Origin: Mycolicibacterium phlei
Lineage (GTDB): Bacteria; Actinomycetota; Actinomycetes; Mycobacteriales; Mycobacteriaceae
Length of the DNA stretch: 64,000 nucleotides
Direction: 5' to 3'
NCBI RefSeq assembly: GCF_001583415.1
Contig: NZ_CP014475.1
Span: 4,464,001 to 4,528,000 of the forward strand
Below are positions 47,975 to 56,851 of this stretch, piece by piece; position 1 is the first letter of the stretch; each line of letters begins with the position of its first letter. The translations under genes were made by a program, and so were the position numbers. The notes under the pieces are model-generated. The model did not search any database, was not told the DNA's origin, and saw only the letters and a list, made by a program, of their open reading frames with translations.

Positions 47975-49095
47975 CACTTCTGCCCCATCGCCGCGAGACC
48001 TTCGAGCATGTAGCTCAAACCGAAGTCGGGTCCGAAATCCTGCAGGGTCCCGGTGCTGCACCCCAGCTGCCGCAGGCCCATCATGTTGCAGATCTCCTTG
48101 ATCACCTGGTTGTCGAACAGCACCTTGTCGGTGACGACCTTCACCCGCAGCGCGCCGTTCTTGGGGTCGGCGACGTTGTAGAGGTTGTCCAGGGTCATCG
48201 GCGTGACGTCGAGAAGTTCCATCAGGTCGCGTTCGTGGTCGACGACGGCGCCGAGCACGTCGTCGCCGTTGGCGATCAGGTCCTTGATGGTGTCGCGGTG
48301 CTTGTCGAGCAGGTCGCTGGTCTCGGTGAGAACCTGGTTGATCCTTCTGCCGGTGGTGCCGGTACCGAGGTCCTCGTCGGCGATGATCTGGCTCATCGCC
48401 CGGACCGTGGAACCGAATTCGCGCAGCAGTTCGTCGTTGCGGGCGGCGGCCTCCGACAGCGAGCTCACGTTGCGCACGATGGTGGTCAGCTGATCCTTGG
48501 TGACCTCGCCGCGGTCGGCGGACAGCCTCAGCGCGTTCGACAGTTCCCCGAGCGCGTCCTTGATCTCCTGGCCGCGGCCGTCGACGATCGCGGCGCCGGC
48601 GTTGACCACGTCGGCGATCGGTCCGTTGCCCTTGCCGTCGCCGCGCAGCGACACCGCGAGCTTGTCGAGAACGTCGAGCACGCGGGCGAACTCGACCGGC
48701 GTCTGGGTGCGGTTGCGGCCGATGGTGGCGTTGTTCTGCAGGGTGGGCCCGTCCTTGTACGGCGGGGTCAGTTCGATCTGGCGGTCGGTGAGGATCGAGT
48801 TGGAGATCGTCACGGCCTGCACATCGGCGGGCACCTTCACGTCCTTGTCCACGGTGAACGTGACCTCGACATAGCCGTTCTTCGGTACGATCTCGGTGAC
48901 CTTGCCGACCGGCATCCCGAGCACGGCGACCACGTTGCCCTCGTACAGGCCTGCAGCGCTGTCGAACTGCGCGGTCACGGTGATGGCGTCGAGCCGGTCC
49001 TTGGCGTACTTGACCGCCACGGCGGTCACGGCGGCGAACGCCACCAGGGCGGCGGACAGGACGGCGAGGAGTCTCCGGCTCATGGGCAGTCTCAT
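47974..49095 (-). CDS. mceD: MceD subunit
   Basis: A 373-residue Mce subunit with an N-terminal helix (about 6-28), MCE domain (about 35-115; AAGLYEGNVVAVLGMPVGKV) and a long helical section ending in a Cys-containing tail (EICNMMGLRQLGC). The ATG at 49095 is preferred to one at 49083 because it overlaps the mceC stop (ATGA). Confidence 0.9.
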   Translation of the reverse strand: MRLPMSRRLLAVLSAALVAFAAVTAVAVKYAKDRLDAITVTAQFDSAAGLYEGNVVAVLGMPVGKVTEIVPKNGYVEVTFTVDKDVKVPADVQAVTISNSILTDRQIELTPPYKDGPTLQNNATIGRNRTQTPVEFARVLDVLDKLAVSLRGDGKGNGPIADVVNAGAAIVDGRGQEIKDALGELSNALRLSADRGEVTKDQLTTIVRNVSSLSEAAARNDELLREFGSTVRAMSQIIADEDLGTGTTGRRINQVLTETSDLLDKHRDTIKDLIANGDDVLGAVVDHERDLMELLDVTPMTLDNLYNVADPKNGALRVKVVTDKVLFDNQVIKEICNMMGLRQLGCSTGTLQDFGPDFGLSYMLEGLAAMGQK

Positions 49096-50138
49096 TTGCA
49101 GTCCTGGTAGTACTCGATCATCCCGAACTGCTTGGCCCGACCGCTGATCGCGCACATCCAGGAATCGACCAGCAGACCGCTGGAGGCGTTGAAGTCGATC
49201 GCGTTACCGGTGCCGGTCATGTTGGCGATGTTGCGCACGGCGATCGGCGCGGTCTGCAGGATGCTGCGCAGCATGCCGTCGTTGCGGGCGAGCAGGGTGG
49301 ACAGTTCGCGCAGATTGCTCAGCAGTTCCTCGATCTCGGGACGGTCCTCGGTCACGATGCTGGACAGCTTCTGCACCAGGTTGGTCAGCGCGTCCATCAT
49401 CGCGTGGAAAGTGGCTCGGCGGGCGACGAATTCGCCGAGAAGTGAGTTGCCCTGGTTGATCAGGTTGCCGATGGTCGACTGCTGGCGACGCAGCGTGGTG
49501 CTGACCAGTTCGGTGGTCTTGAGCAGCTCACCGAGCTGGTCGCGGCGCTGCGCGATGATCGTCGACAGGGTGCGGGTGTTCTCCAGCGCCTGTGGGACCA
49601 CCGGCGGCAGTGTCTCCAGCTGCCTGCCCAGGATCGACAGCGTCTCGGCGAACTGGTCGGAGTCGACCTGCTCGTAGGTGGTGGTGACGTCGGTCAGCGC
49701 CTCCTGCAGGTCGTAGGGCACCTCGGTGTGGTTGAGGTCGAACGTGTTGTCCGGCAACGTGCCCTCGCCGTCGGGGTACAGCGCGAGGTAGCGCGACCCG
49801 AGGATCGTGGTGATCTTGATGGAGGCGCGGGAGTCCTTGCCGAGCACCACGTCGTCGCGGACCTTCAGCCGGGCCTCGACGTGATCGCCCTTGAGTTGCA
49901 TGCTCTTGACCTCACCGACCGGGATGCCTGCGACGGTGATGGGGTTGCCGGGCTGCAGCGCGGCGGCCTGCAGGAAGCGTGCGGTGTAGGTGCGGTAGCC
50001 GATGTCGGCCACCTTCACCAGCAGCAGGGCACCGACGAGCACCACGACGACCGCGACCGCGATCACGCCCAGCCAGGTCGTGTTGTAGCTCTCCAGCGGG
50101 CGCCGGTTGCGCATCAGCTTGCCGATTCGGTCAGCCAT
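49092..50138 (-). CDS. mceC: MceC subunit
   Basis: A 348-residue Mce subunit: basic N-terminus, membrane helix (about 22-44), MCE domain (about 50-130; ALQPGNPITVAGIPVGEV) and helical region with the pattern ALENTRTLSTIIAQRRDQL. Shorter than many MceC proteins, which carry longer Pro-rich tails. Start overlaps the mceB stop region by eight bases. Confidence 0.92.
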   Translation of the reverse strand: MADRIGKLMRNRRPLESYNTTWLGVIAVAVVVVLVGALLLVKVADIGYRTYTARFLQAAALQPGNPITVAGIPVGEVKSMQLKGDHVEARLKVRDDVVLGKDSRASIKITTILGSRYLALYPDGEGTLPDNTFDLNHTEVPYDLQEALTDVTTTYEQVDSDQFAETLSILGRQLETLPPVVPQALENTRTLSTIIAQRRDQLGELLKTTELVSTTLRRQQSTIGNLINQGNSLLGEFVARRATFHAMMDALTNLVQKLSSIVTEDRPEIEELLSNLRELSTLLARNDGMLRSILQTAPIAVRNIANMTGTGNAIDFNASSGLLVDSWMCAISGRAKQFGMIEYYQDCK

Positions 50139-51186
50139 TGGCCAGGTTCCTGCACTTGGGGGTGTAGCGGGCTTTGTTACCGGGTGTGGCGGCGGCGACG
50201 ATGATCGGGGTGATGTCGTTGAGCCCGGGGAGGAACGCGGTGCCGTCCAGGTTGCACGCGTAGGCGTTGGCGTAGGAGCCCTCACCGGTGATGCGCGCGA
50301 AACCCTTGAGCATCAGCGGCAGGTTGGCGCCGACGAACGCCAGCTGCGGCTCGATGCTCAGCATGTGTTGGGCGAAACCCGGTTCGCGTTCCACCATCTC
50401 GTTGAGCTGCGGGTAGACCTCGTCGGAGATCGCCGACAGCTGGCGGACCACCTTGGCCATCGACCCCATCGACTCGACCAGCTGCGGGCGGCGCGCGTCG
50501 AAGGTGGTGACCACGCTCCTGGCCTGCTCGACGATGTGGTCGAGGTCGTCGTTGTGGCGGGCCAGGTTGGCCACCACCGTGTTGAGGTCGGTGATGACGC
50601 CGCCGAGTTCCTCGTCCTTGCCGGCGAACGCCTCGGTCAGCTCGGCGGTCTGGTCCACCAGCGCGGTGATCGACCCCTCGTCGCCCTGCAGCGATTCGAT
50701 GACACCCTTGGTGAGGTTGTCGGCGTGCTTGGGGTCGAGCACGGAGAACAGCGGCTCGTACCCGTTGAGCAGGGTGCCGACGTCGAAGGACGGATCGGTC
50801 TGCTCGACGGGGATGGTGCTGCCGGGTGGCAACGGACGGGGTTCCCCGACGCTGCCCAGTGACAACCCGAGATAGCGCTGGCCGACGATGTTCTGATAGG
50901 TCACCGACGCGACGGTGGTGCCGAGGATCTGCTGGTCGGCCTGCACGACGAAGTCGACCTTGGCGTGTTTGCCCTGCAGCTCAATGCGTTCCACCCGGCC
51001 GACGCGTACACCGGCCATGCGCACGTCGTCGCCCTCGCGCAGGCCGAACACGTCGGTGAACACCGCCGAGTACGGCACCGTCGACCCCGACACGTCGCGG
51101 CGCAGCGTGGCGTAGACCAGGTAGGTCAGCGTCATCGCCACCACCAGGAACAGCGACAGCCCGATCAGCGCGCTGCGAGATCTCAT
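50131..51186 (-). CDS. mceB: MceB subunit
   Basis: A 351-residue Mce subunit with an N-terminal helix (about 6-28), MCE domain (about 35-125; LREGDDVRMAGVRVGRVERIEL) and helical region; the tail ends YTPKCRNLANG with a conserved Cys typical of MceB. Start overlaps the mceA stop as ATGA. Confidence 0.92.
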   Translation of the reverse strand: MRSRSALIGLSLFLVVAMTLTYLVYATLRRDVSGSTVPYSAVFTDVFGLREGDDVRMAGVRVGRVERIELQGKHAKVDFVVQADQQILGTTVASVTYQNIVGQRYLGLSLGSVGEPRPLPPGSTIPVEQTDPSFDVGTLLNGYEPLFSVLDPKHADNLTKGVIESLQGDEGSITALVDQTAELTEAFAGKDEELGGVITDLNTVVANLARHNDDLDHIVEQARSVVTTFDARRPQLVESMGSMAKVVRQLSAISDEVYPQLNEMVEREPGFAQHMLSIEPQLAFVGANLPLMLKGFARITGEGSYANAYACNLDGTAFLPGLNDITPIIVAAATPGNKARYTPKCRNLANG

Positions 51187-52616
51187 CGGGGCCCCTCTCC
51201 CCCGGGCCGCGGCGGTGGCGGCGCCGGAACAGGCGGTGGCGGGCCGGGTTTCGGCGCCACCGGCGCCAGCGGCGACTGGAACGGCGGCGGTGGGACCGGC
51301 GCCAGGTCGGGGTTGGCGGTGTTGGGCACCGGCGGTGCGGGTGCCATCCCGGGCGGTAGCGGCGGATTCGGGTCGGCCAGGCTGGGATTGGGGTTGACCA
51401 ACGGCGGGCCGACCGCGATCAGGTTCCCGCTCTCGCCGACGATCGTGCCCGGCGGCGGAGCCAGATCCTTGGGCGGCTGGTAGTTCTGCGGCAGCAGCAC
51501 ATCGGGCAGCGACGGCTTGGTCACCACCAGCGGCGCGGTGTAGCAGCTCGGGCCGAGCAGCTCGCCGTAGCGGGGGCAGTCGGCGCGGGTGTAGGTGTAC
51601 GACGGTGTCAGCGAGAGGTTCATCCGCATGTTGCCGATATCCCGTTCGGGTCGCCAGACCTCCTGGAAGAACTTGTCCGACAGGCCGTTCAGCTTGACGA
51701 ACGCGGGCAGCCAGTGGTGTGAGGTGTCGGCGAGCACACCCATCACCGGCGTCATCTCGCCGGTGATGGTCACCATGCGGTCGGTGTGGTTGTTCAGCGC
51801 GGTCAGCGTGGTGCCGCTGGTGTTCATCCCGGCGGCGATCAGCGAGTTCAGCTGTGCGCGCTGTTCTGCCAGCGTCCGCATCGGCTCGACGGCCTGATGC
51901 AGCGCGTCGATGAGTTCCGGTGCGGTGGACTGCAATCCGCGGGTGGCGTCGATCAGCGACGAGACGGTGGTGGGTCCCGGGTCGGTGGCCACGATCGCGT
52001 CGACCTCGTCGATCAGCCGGTTCAGCTGCGCACCGGCGGCCAGCAGTTCGGTGCGGCGGTTCTCGGTGGCCGCGTTGACGGCGGCCAGGATGCCGACGGT
52101 GCGGTCCTCGCGGCCGCGGCCGGTGGCGGCCAGGATGTCGCGCAGCTTGCTGATCGTCGTCTGGAACAGCACGGTCGGCAACTGGGTGTCCTCGGCGATG
52201 TGCGCGCCCTCGGTGATCGGCGCGGCCGGGGCGCCGGCGGGGTCGACGAGCTGCACCGATGACACCGCGAACACGTTGGACGGCACCACCCGTGCGGTGA
52301 CGTTGGCCGGGATCGAGAGCGCGTAGTGCGGGTCGAGGTTGATGTGGACGTAGTTCGGGTTGCCGTGCGCGGCCGGGGTGACGCTGTCCACGGTGCCGAC
52401 GAGCACCCCGTGGAACTTCACGTCGGAGCGCTGCGGCAGCCCGTCGCCGACGTTGACCAGATCGGCGACGACCCGGACGTACGGGTCCAGCCGGCCCGTC
52501 GACTTGACCAGCAGCGCCGTCGAGATCACCGCCAGCACAAGTAGAACCGCGAGGCCGGTGAGCAGCAGCTGCCGGTCGGTGGGGCCGCGCCCGTCCAGGT
52601 CGAAGGAGTTCGCCAT
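51183..52616 (-). CDS. mceA: MceA subunit with long Pro-rich tail
   Basis: A 477-residue Mce subunit. The N-terminal helix is at about 17-38, the MCE domain at about 45-130 (NVGDGLPQRSDVKFHGVLVGTVDSV) and the helical section to about 340; the last ~110 residues are Pro-rich and end in PPPPRPGGEGPR. It heads the six mce genes. Start overlaps the yrbEB stop by one base. Operon affiliation (mce1-7) cannot be settled by eye; it resembles the mce5-type set of fast growers. Confidence 0.92.
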   Translation of the reverse strand: MANSFDLDGRGPTDRQLLLTGLAVLLVLAVISTALLVKSTGRLDPYVRVVADLVNVGDGLPQRSDVKFHGVLVGTVDSVTPAAHGNPNYVHINLDPHYALSIPANVTARVVPSNVFAVSSVQLVDPAGAPAAPITEGAHIAEDTQLPTVLFQTTISKLRDILAATGRGREDRTVGILAAVNAATENRRTELLAAGAQLNRLIDEVDAIVATDPGPTTVSSLIDATRGLQSTAPELIDALHQAVEPMRTLAEQRAQLNSLIAAGMNTSGTTLTALNNHTDRMVTITGEMTPVMGVLADTSHHWLPAFVKLNGLSDKFFQEVWRPERDIGNMRMNLSLTPSYTYTRADCPRYGELLGPSCYTAPLVVTKPSLPDVLLPQNYQPPKDLAPPPGTIVGESGNLIAVGPPLVNPNPSLADPNPPLPPGMAPAPPVPNTANPDLAPVPPPPFQSPLAPVAPKPGPPPPVPAPPPPRPGGEGPR

Positions 52617-53470
52617 CAGCCGCCGAACCTCGCTCCGGAGTCGACGTTCCACAGCGCCATGGTGAGCAGCATGTTGACGATGATCACCACGGTGATGCTG
52701 GCCCGCATCGCGTGCCCGGCGGCCACCCCGACGCCCTCCGGACCGCCGCTGGCGTAGAAGCCGTAGTAGCACTGGATCGTCGTCGCGATCCACACGAACA
52801 CGATCGCCTTGAGCAGCGAGTACAGGATGTCCTGGCCCGACAGCATCAGCGTGAAGTAATGCAGGTACGAGCCCGTCGCACCCCCGGTGAACGCCTGCAC
52901 CACCGCCTGGGTGGTCAGGTAGCTGACCGCCAGGCACACCACGTAGAGCGGGATCACCGCGACCACCGAGGCCATCAGGCGGGTGGTGACCAGATACGGG
53001 ATCGGCCGGATCGCAAGCGATTCCAGCGCATCGATCTCCTCGGCGATGCGCATCGACCCGAGTTGTGCGGTGAAGCGGCAGCCGGCCTGGGTGGCGAACG
53101 CCAGCGACAGCGCGATCGGCGCCAGTTCGCGGGTGTTGACCAGTGAGGAGATGATGCCGGTCGCCGGTCCGAGGCCGAGCAGGTCGAGGAAGTTGTAGCC
53201 CTCGATGCCGACCAGGGCGCCGACGGTGATTCCCAGCACCACCGCCACGCCCGCGGTGCCGCCGCCGACCACCAGTGAGCCGTTGCCCCAGGCGATGTCG
53301 GAGAGCAGCCGGACGAACTCGGAGCGGTAGTGGCGCAACGCGATCGGGACCGCGGCGATCGCGCGCACGAAGAACACGAACATGTGGCCGAGCCGCACGA
53401 TGGGCGGCGTCGTCCTCCGGTACGCGCGGGCGAACGGCGCCAGCAGCGGCGGGATGTAGGGCGCCGCCAT
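52616..53470 (-). CDS. yrbEB: YrbEB, MlaE-type permease of the Mce transporter
   Basis: A 284-residue membrane permease with about five helices and the MlaE-family segments GSMRIAEEIDALESLAIRPIPYLV near 150 and QCYYGFYASGGPEGVGVAAGHAM near 235. It forms the inner-membrane channel with YrbEA and needs an MceG/MkL ATPase, which is not encoded in this window. Directly follows yrbEA with no gap. Confidence 0.95.
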   Translation of the reverse strand: MAAPYIPPLLAPFARAYRRTTPPIVRLGHMFVFFVRAIAAVPIALRHYRSEFVRLLSDIAWGNGSLVVGGGTAGVAVVLGITVGALVGIEGYNFLDLLGLGPATGIISSLVNTRELAPIALSLAFATQAGCRFTAQLGSMRIAEEIDALESLAIRPIPYLVTTRLMASVVAVIPLYVVCLAVSYLTTQAVVQAFTGGATGSYLHYFTLMLSGQDILYSLLKAIVFVWIATTIQCYYGFYASGGPEGVGVAAGHAMRASITVVIIVNMLLTMALWNVDSGARFGG

Positions 53471-54313
53471 CTACAGCCCCACCCTCGGGAACAGCATGAT
53501 GTAGAGCTGGCTGATCGCGACGTTGACGATCATCAGCACCAGGATCGATTCGACGACCGCGGCGTTGACCGAGTTGGCCACCCCGGTAGGCCCGCCCTTC
53601 GTCGACAATCCCTTCTGGCAGGACACCACCGCGACGATCGCGCCGAACACGACGGCCTTGACGAGCGCGACGATCATGTCGCCGGTGGTGGTGAACGACG
53701 CGAAGGTGGCCACGAAGCTGCCCGGCGCGCCGTTCTGGAAGTAGACGTTGAACAGGTAGCTGGCGAGGAAGCCGACGAAGCACACCACGCCGGTGAGCGC
53801 GACACCGATCAGGATCGCCGCGGCGAAGCGGGGCACCACCAGGCGGCGGATCACCGAGACGCCCATGACCTCCATGGCGTCGGTCTCCTCGCGCATGGTG
53901 CGGGAGCCGAGGTCGGCGGTGATCGCCGAGCCGACGGCGGCGGCCATCAGGATGGCGGCGGTCAGCGAGGCGGCCTGCCGGATCACCGCCAGCCCGCTGG
54001 CCGCACCGGCAAGTGACGTCGCACCGACCTGCCCGGCCAGCAGCGCGAACTGGATCGACAGGGTGACGCCGATGGGCAGCGCCACCAGCACCGTCGGCAG
54101 CACCGCGGTGCCGGCCTGGAACGCGGCCTGGCGGACGAACTCCCACCACTGGAAGCGTCCGGTGACCAGGTCCAGGAACAGGTACTGCAGGGTGCGCACC
54201 CCGAGGACGAACTGCTCACCGACCGTCGAGAGCGCGGCCAGCGGGTGCCTCTTGACGTAGCCGCCGGCCCAGTCGCCGATGGCCCCGACACTTTCGCTAC
54301 GCGCCGTCGTCAT
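53471..54313 (-). CDS. yrbEA: YrbEA, MlaE-type permease, first gene of the mce operon
   Basis: A 280-residue permease, the first gene of an eleven-gene operon (yrbEA, yrbEB, mceA-F, mas, DUF3298, DUF5078). MlaE signatures are GSRTMREETDAMEVMGVSVIRRLVV near 135 and VSCQKGLSTKGGPTGVANSVN near 230. ATG 54313. The promoter should lie in the 380-base gap to fadD8; no GntR (Mce1R-like) gene is nearby. Confidence 0.95.
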   Translation of the reverse strand: MTTARSESVGAIGDWAGGYVKRHPLAALSTVGEQFVLGVRTLQYLFLDLVTGRFQWWEFVRQAAFQAGTAVLPTVLVALPIGVTLSIQFALLAGQVGATSLAGAASGLAVIRQAASLTAAILMAAAVGSAITADLGSRTMREETDAMEVMGVSVIRRLVVPRFAAAILIGVALTGVVCFVGFLASYLFNVYFQNGAPGSFVATFASFTTTGDMIVALVKAVVFGAIVAVVSCQKGLSTKGGPTGVANSVNAAVVESILVLMIVNVAISQLYIMLFPRVGL

Positions 54314-54668
54314 GAACAGCCATTCACTTAATGCCTAACGTCCTGGACCACAGCAGCCCCCATACCAGCAGGTATTTCACCATATTTTTGGCTGGACATG
54401 TCCGTCTTTACCCGGACTGCCGCACCCCGCACGCAGTCATGTCGTCGATTCGTTTCAGTCGACGAGTATGCACATTAACTTACGTAGCGTGGGCCGAATC
54501 ACACCAGTTTCGCCGGTGGGCGTCGCGCGATCCGCACCGCGGGGCCGTTGGTGCCCGGTCGCTCAGGTGGTATCCGGTGGTATCCGGTGGCATCCGGTGG
54601 CGAGGCAGGGCTGGATGCGCGAGCGCGGCCGGCTGTAGCCCTTTTTCCGGGGAGACGCTGACTGAAAT
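54314..54668. other. Intergenic region between yrbEA and fadD8, with a 10-bp tandem repeat
   Basis: No credible gene. At 54566-54600 GGTGG is followed by three 10-base units (TATCCGGTGG twice, then CATCCGGTGG). Further left are palindromes GGACATGTCC and TACGTA, and AT-richer sequence near 54470-54490 that may contain the mce promoter. The tandem repeat could be a binding array or a slippage site. Confidence 0.5.
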
Positions 54669-54686
54669 TGGAACACGTTCTAGTCT
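54669..54686 (+). promoter_or_regulatory. KstR-like operator over the fadD8 leaderless promoter
   Basis: TGGAACACGTTCTA (54669-54682) fits the KstR consensus TnnAACnnGTTnnA at every fixed position. TAGTCT (54681-54686) fits TAnnnT and lies seven bases before the fadD8 ATG. The operator overlaps this -10 box, so KstR binding would repress fadD8 unless steroid-derived CoA ligands are present. Confidence 0.7.
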
Positions 54687-54693
54687 GGTCGCC

Positions 54694-56295
54694 ATGAGTG
54701 ATGACCTGCTGCGCCATCCCATCCACTCCGGCCACCTCACGGTGGGTGCGCTCAAGCGCAACAAGGACAAGCCGGTGCTGTTCCTCGGCGACACCACGCT
54801 GACCGGCGGTGAGCTCGCCGACCGCATCAGCCAGTACGTTCAGGCGTTCGAGGGGCTCGGCGCCGGGGCCGACACCACCACCGGGCTGCTGTCGCTGAAC
54901 CGGCCCGAGGTGCTGATGATCATCGGCGCCGGCCAGACCCAGGGGTACCGCCGCACGGCACTACACCCTCTCGGTTCGCTGGACGATCACGCCTACGTTC
55001 TCAACGACGCCGGGGTGTCGACGCTGATCATCGACCCGACACCGGCGTTCGTGGAGCGCGCGGTCGGGCTGCTGGAGAAGGTGCCCGGGCTCAAGCAGGT
55101 CCTCACGCTCGGCCCGGTGCCGCCCGCGCTGGAGGGTGTCGGCGTCGACCTGGTCGCCGAGGCCGCCAAGTACGAGCCGCAGCCGCTGGTGGCCGCGGAC
55201 CTGCCGCCGGACCACATCGGCGGCATGGCCTACACGGGCGGCACCACCGGTAAGCCCAAGGGCGTGATCCAGACGCTGCGCTCGATCACGACGATGACGA
55301 CGATCCAGCTGGCCGAGTGGGAGTGGCCGGACAACCCGCGCTTTCTGATGTGCACGCCGCTGTCGCACGCCGGCGCGGCGTTCTTCGTGCCGACGATCAT
55401 CAAGGGCGGTCAGCTGTTCGTGCTGACCAAGTTCGACCCGGCCGAGGTGCTGCGGGTGATCGAGGAGCAGAAGATCACCGCGACCATGCTGGTGCCGTCG
55501 ATGATGTACGCGCTGCTGGACCACCCGGATTCGCGCACCCGCGACCTGTCGTCGCTGGAGACCGTGTACTACGGCGCGTCGGCGATGAACCCGGTGCGGC
55601 TGCGCGAGGCCATCGACCGGTTCGGCCCGATCTTCGCGCAGTACTACGGCCAGTCCGAGGCGCCGATGGTCATCACCTACCTGGGCCGCAAGGACCACGA
55701 TGAGAAGCGGCTGACGTCGTGCGGGCGGCCGACGGTGTTCGCGCGGGTGGCGCTGCTGGACTCCGAGGGCAAGCCGGTGCCGCAGGGCGAGGTCGGCGAG
55801 ATCTGCGTGTCGGGTCCGCTGGTGTCCGGCGGCTACTGGAACAAGCCGGAGGCGACGGCCGAGACCTTCCGGGACGGCTGGATGCACACCGGCGACCTGG
55901 CGCGCGAGGACGAGGACGGCTTCTACTACATCGTCGACCGGACCAAGGACATGATCGTCACCGGCGGCTTCAACGTGTTCCCGCGTGAGGTGGAAGACGT
56001 TGTGGCCGAACATCCTTCGGTCGCGCAGGTGTGCGTGATCGGCACGCCCGACGAGAAGTGGGGCGAGGCGGTGACCGCGGTGGTGGTGCTGCGGCCCGAC
56101 GCCGACCGTTCCGAGGAGGGCATCGCGAAGATGACCGCCGAGATTCAGGCCGCCGTCAAGGAGCGCAAGGGTTCGGTGCAGGCGCCCAAGCAGGTGATCG
56201 TCGTCGACTCGGTGCCGGTGACCGCGCTGGGCAAGCCCGACAAGAAGGCCGTGCGCGCCCAGTTCTGGGAGGACAGCGACCGCAAGGTGGGTTAG
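54694..56295 (+). CDS. fadD8: FadD8-like acyl-CoA synthetase
   Basis: A 533-residue adenylate-forming enzyme beginning MSDDLLRHPIHSGHLTVGA, as I recall for FadD8 (Rv0551c). ATP loop AYTGGTTGKPKGV near residue 176, YYGQSEAPM near 310, hinge WMHTGDLA near 390, and catalytic Lys in TALGKPDKKAVRAQ near 515. It probably activates a fatty acid or steroid-derived acid. The upstream KstR-like box suggests control by cholesterol catabolism. It is divergent from the mce operon. Confidence 0.85.
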   Translation: MSDDLLRHPIHSGHLTVGALKRNKDKPVLFLGDTTLTGGELADRISQYVQAFEGLGAGADTTTGLLSLNRPEVLMIIGAGQTQGYRRTALHPLGSLDDHAYVLNDAGVSTLIIDPTPAFVERAVGLLEKVPGLKQVLTLGPVPPALEGVGVDLVAEAAKYEPQPLVAADLPPDHIGGMAYTGGTTGKPKGVIQTLRSITTMTTIQLAEWEWPDNPRFLMCTPLSHAGAAFFVPTIIKGGQLFVLTKFDPAEVLRVIEEQKITATMLVPSMMYALLDHPDSRTRDLSSLETVYYGASAMNPVRLREAIDRFGPIFAQYYGQSEAPMVITYLGRKDHDEKRLTSCGRPTVFARVALLDSEGKPVPQGEVGEICVSGPLVSGGYWNKPEATAETFRDGWMHTGDLAREDEDGFYYIVDRTKDMIVTGGFNVFPREVEDVVAEHPSVAQVCVIGTPDEKWGEAVTAVVVLRPDADRSEEGIAKMTAEIQAAVKERKGSVQAPKQVIVVDSVPVTALGKPDKKAVRAQFWEDSDRKVG

Positions 56296-56306
56296 CCCCT
56301 TTTTTT
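56288..56306 (+). terminator. Weak terminator-like element after fadD8
   Basis: GGG-TTAG-CCC, overlapping the stop codon, is followed by a run of seven T at 56300-56306. The stem has only three pairs, so termination is uncertain. Confidence 0.3.
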
Positions 56307-56310
56307 CCGC

Positions 56311-56370
56311 GCGAGCGTGCGTGTCTGACGGCGACACGCCGGGCTTTTCCCAGCATTTGCGCACGCTCGC
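56311..56370 (+). repeat. 60-bp palindromic element, family C, copy 1
   Basis: Arms GCGAGCGTGCG (56311-56321) and CGCACGCTCGC (56360-56370) are exact inverted complements. The element matches the reverse complement of 56513-56572 at 44 of 60 positions, with GTGTCTG and CGACACGCCG conserved inside. Confidence 0.85.
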
Positions 56371-56417
56371 CGGGCGGTGGGACCGGGAGTTGGAGGACTG
56401 AGACTCGGCTACGGGCC

Positions 56418-56481
56418 GCGAGTTCTACGCCACGGCAGTGATTTTCGATGTATCGCGACCCACGTGTAGAACTCGGTGCCA
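56418..56481 (+). repeat. 64-bp palindromic element, family B, copy 2
   Basis: Aligns without gaps with 9041-9104. Arms CGAGTTCTACGCC and CGTGTAGAACTCG are near-complements; the centre ends CGCGACCCA as in copy 1 (CACGACCCA). It lies between the two family C copies. Confidence 0.75.
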
Positions 56482-56512
56482 GTAAACCTGCCGACGACAC
56501 ATCAGCCCCGCC

Positions 56513-56572
56513 GTGAGCGTGCGCAAACTGCTGAGATTTAGCGGCGTGTCGTGGACAGACACGCACGCTCGC
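56513..56572 (-). repeat. 60-bp palindromic element, family C, copy 2 (inverted)
   Basis: Arms GTGAGCGTGCG (56513-56523) and CGCACGCTCGC (56562-56572). In reverse complement it matches copy 1 at 56311, so the two copies face each other around the family B element. Confidence 0.85.
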
Positions 56573-56705
56573 GGTTGAGGGAGGATGAGGGTCAGTCGAG
56601 GATCGCCCAGTCCCGCGTAGGGGTTGGCGAATGTGTGGGGGAACGCCTTGCGACCCCCTCGGTACGCGACGACCAACCTGCGCGTCGTGTCGCCTGCTCT
56701 CCCAC

Positions 56706-56767
56706 CGCGAGCAGTCGCAGAATCGCACTGATCGCGGCGTGTCGACGCGATTCTGTGTCTGCTCGCG
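56706..56767 (+). repeat. 62-bp palindromic element, family D
   Basis: Arms CGCGAGCAGTCGCAGAATCG (from 56706) and the complementary end CGATTCTGTGTCTGCTCGCG (to 56767) pair at about 19 of 21 positions around a 20-base centre. Only one copy is seen in the window. The bases 56573-56705 and 56768-56838 hold no recognised gene. Confidence 0.75.
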
Positions 56768-56838
56768 AGAATGGGTGGGCGACCGACAGCGAGAGCGATC
56801 GAGAAGTGTTGCTGGACAAGGTCGCTCGAATTCAAGGT

Positions 56839-56844
56839 TAGGGT
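56839..56844 (+). promoter_or_regulatory. Leaderless -10 box of the HAD gene
   Basis: TAGGGT fits TAnnnT and is seven bases before the ATG at 56852. Confidence 0.55.
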
Positions 56845-56851
56845 GGTCGGC

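Noticed and set aside
51183-54149. A 988-codon minus-strand frame that seems to fuse a large protein to MceA
   Set aside because: The first half is the out-of-frame shadow of yrbEA and yrbEB; MceA itself starts at 52616 with overlap to the yrbEB stop.
56592-56819. Small minus-strand open frame of 75 codons in the repeat island
   Set aside because: It runs through a palindromic element, lacks a ribosome site and has no recognisable protein features.
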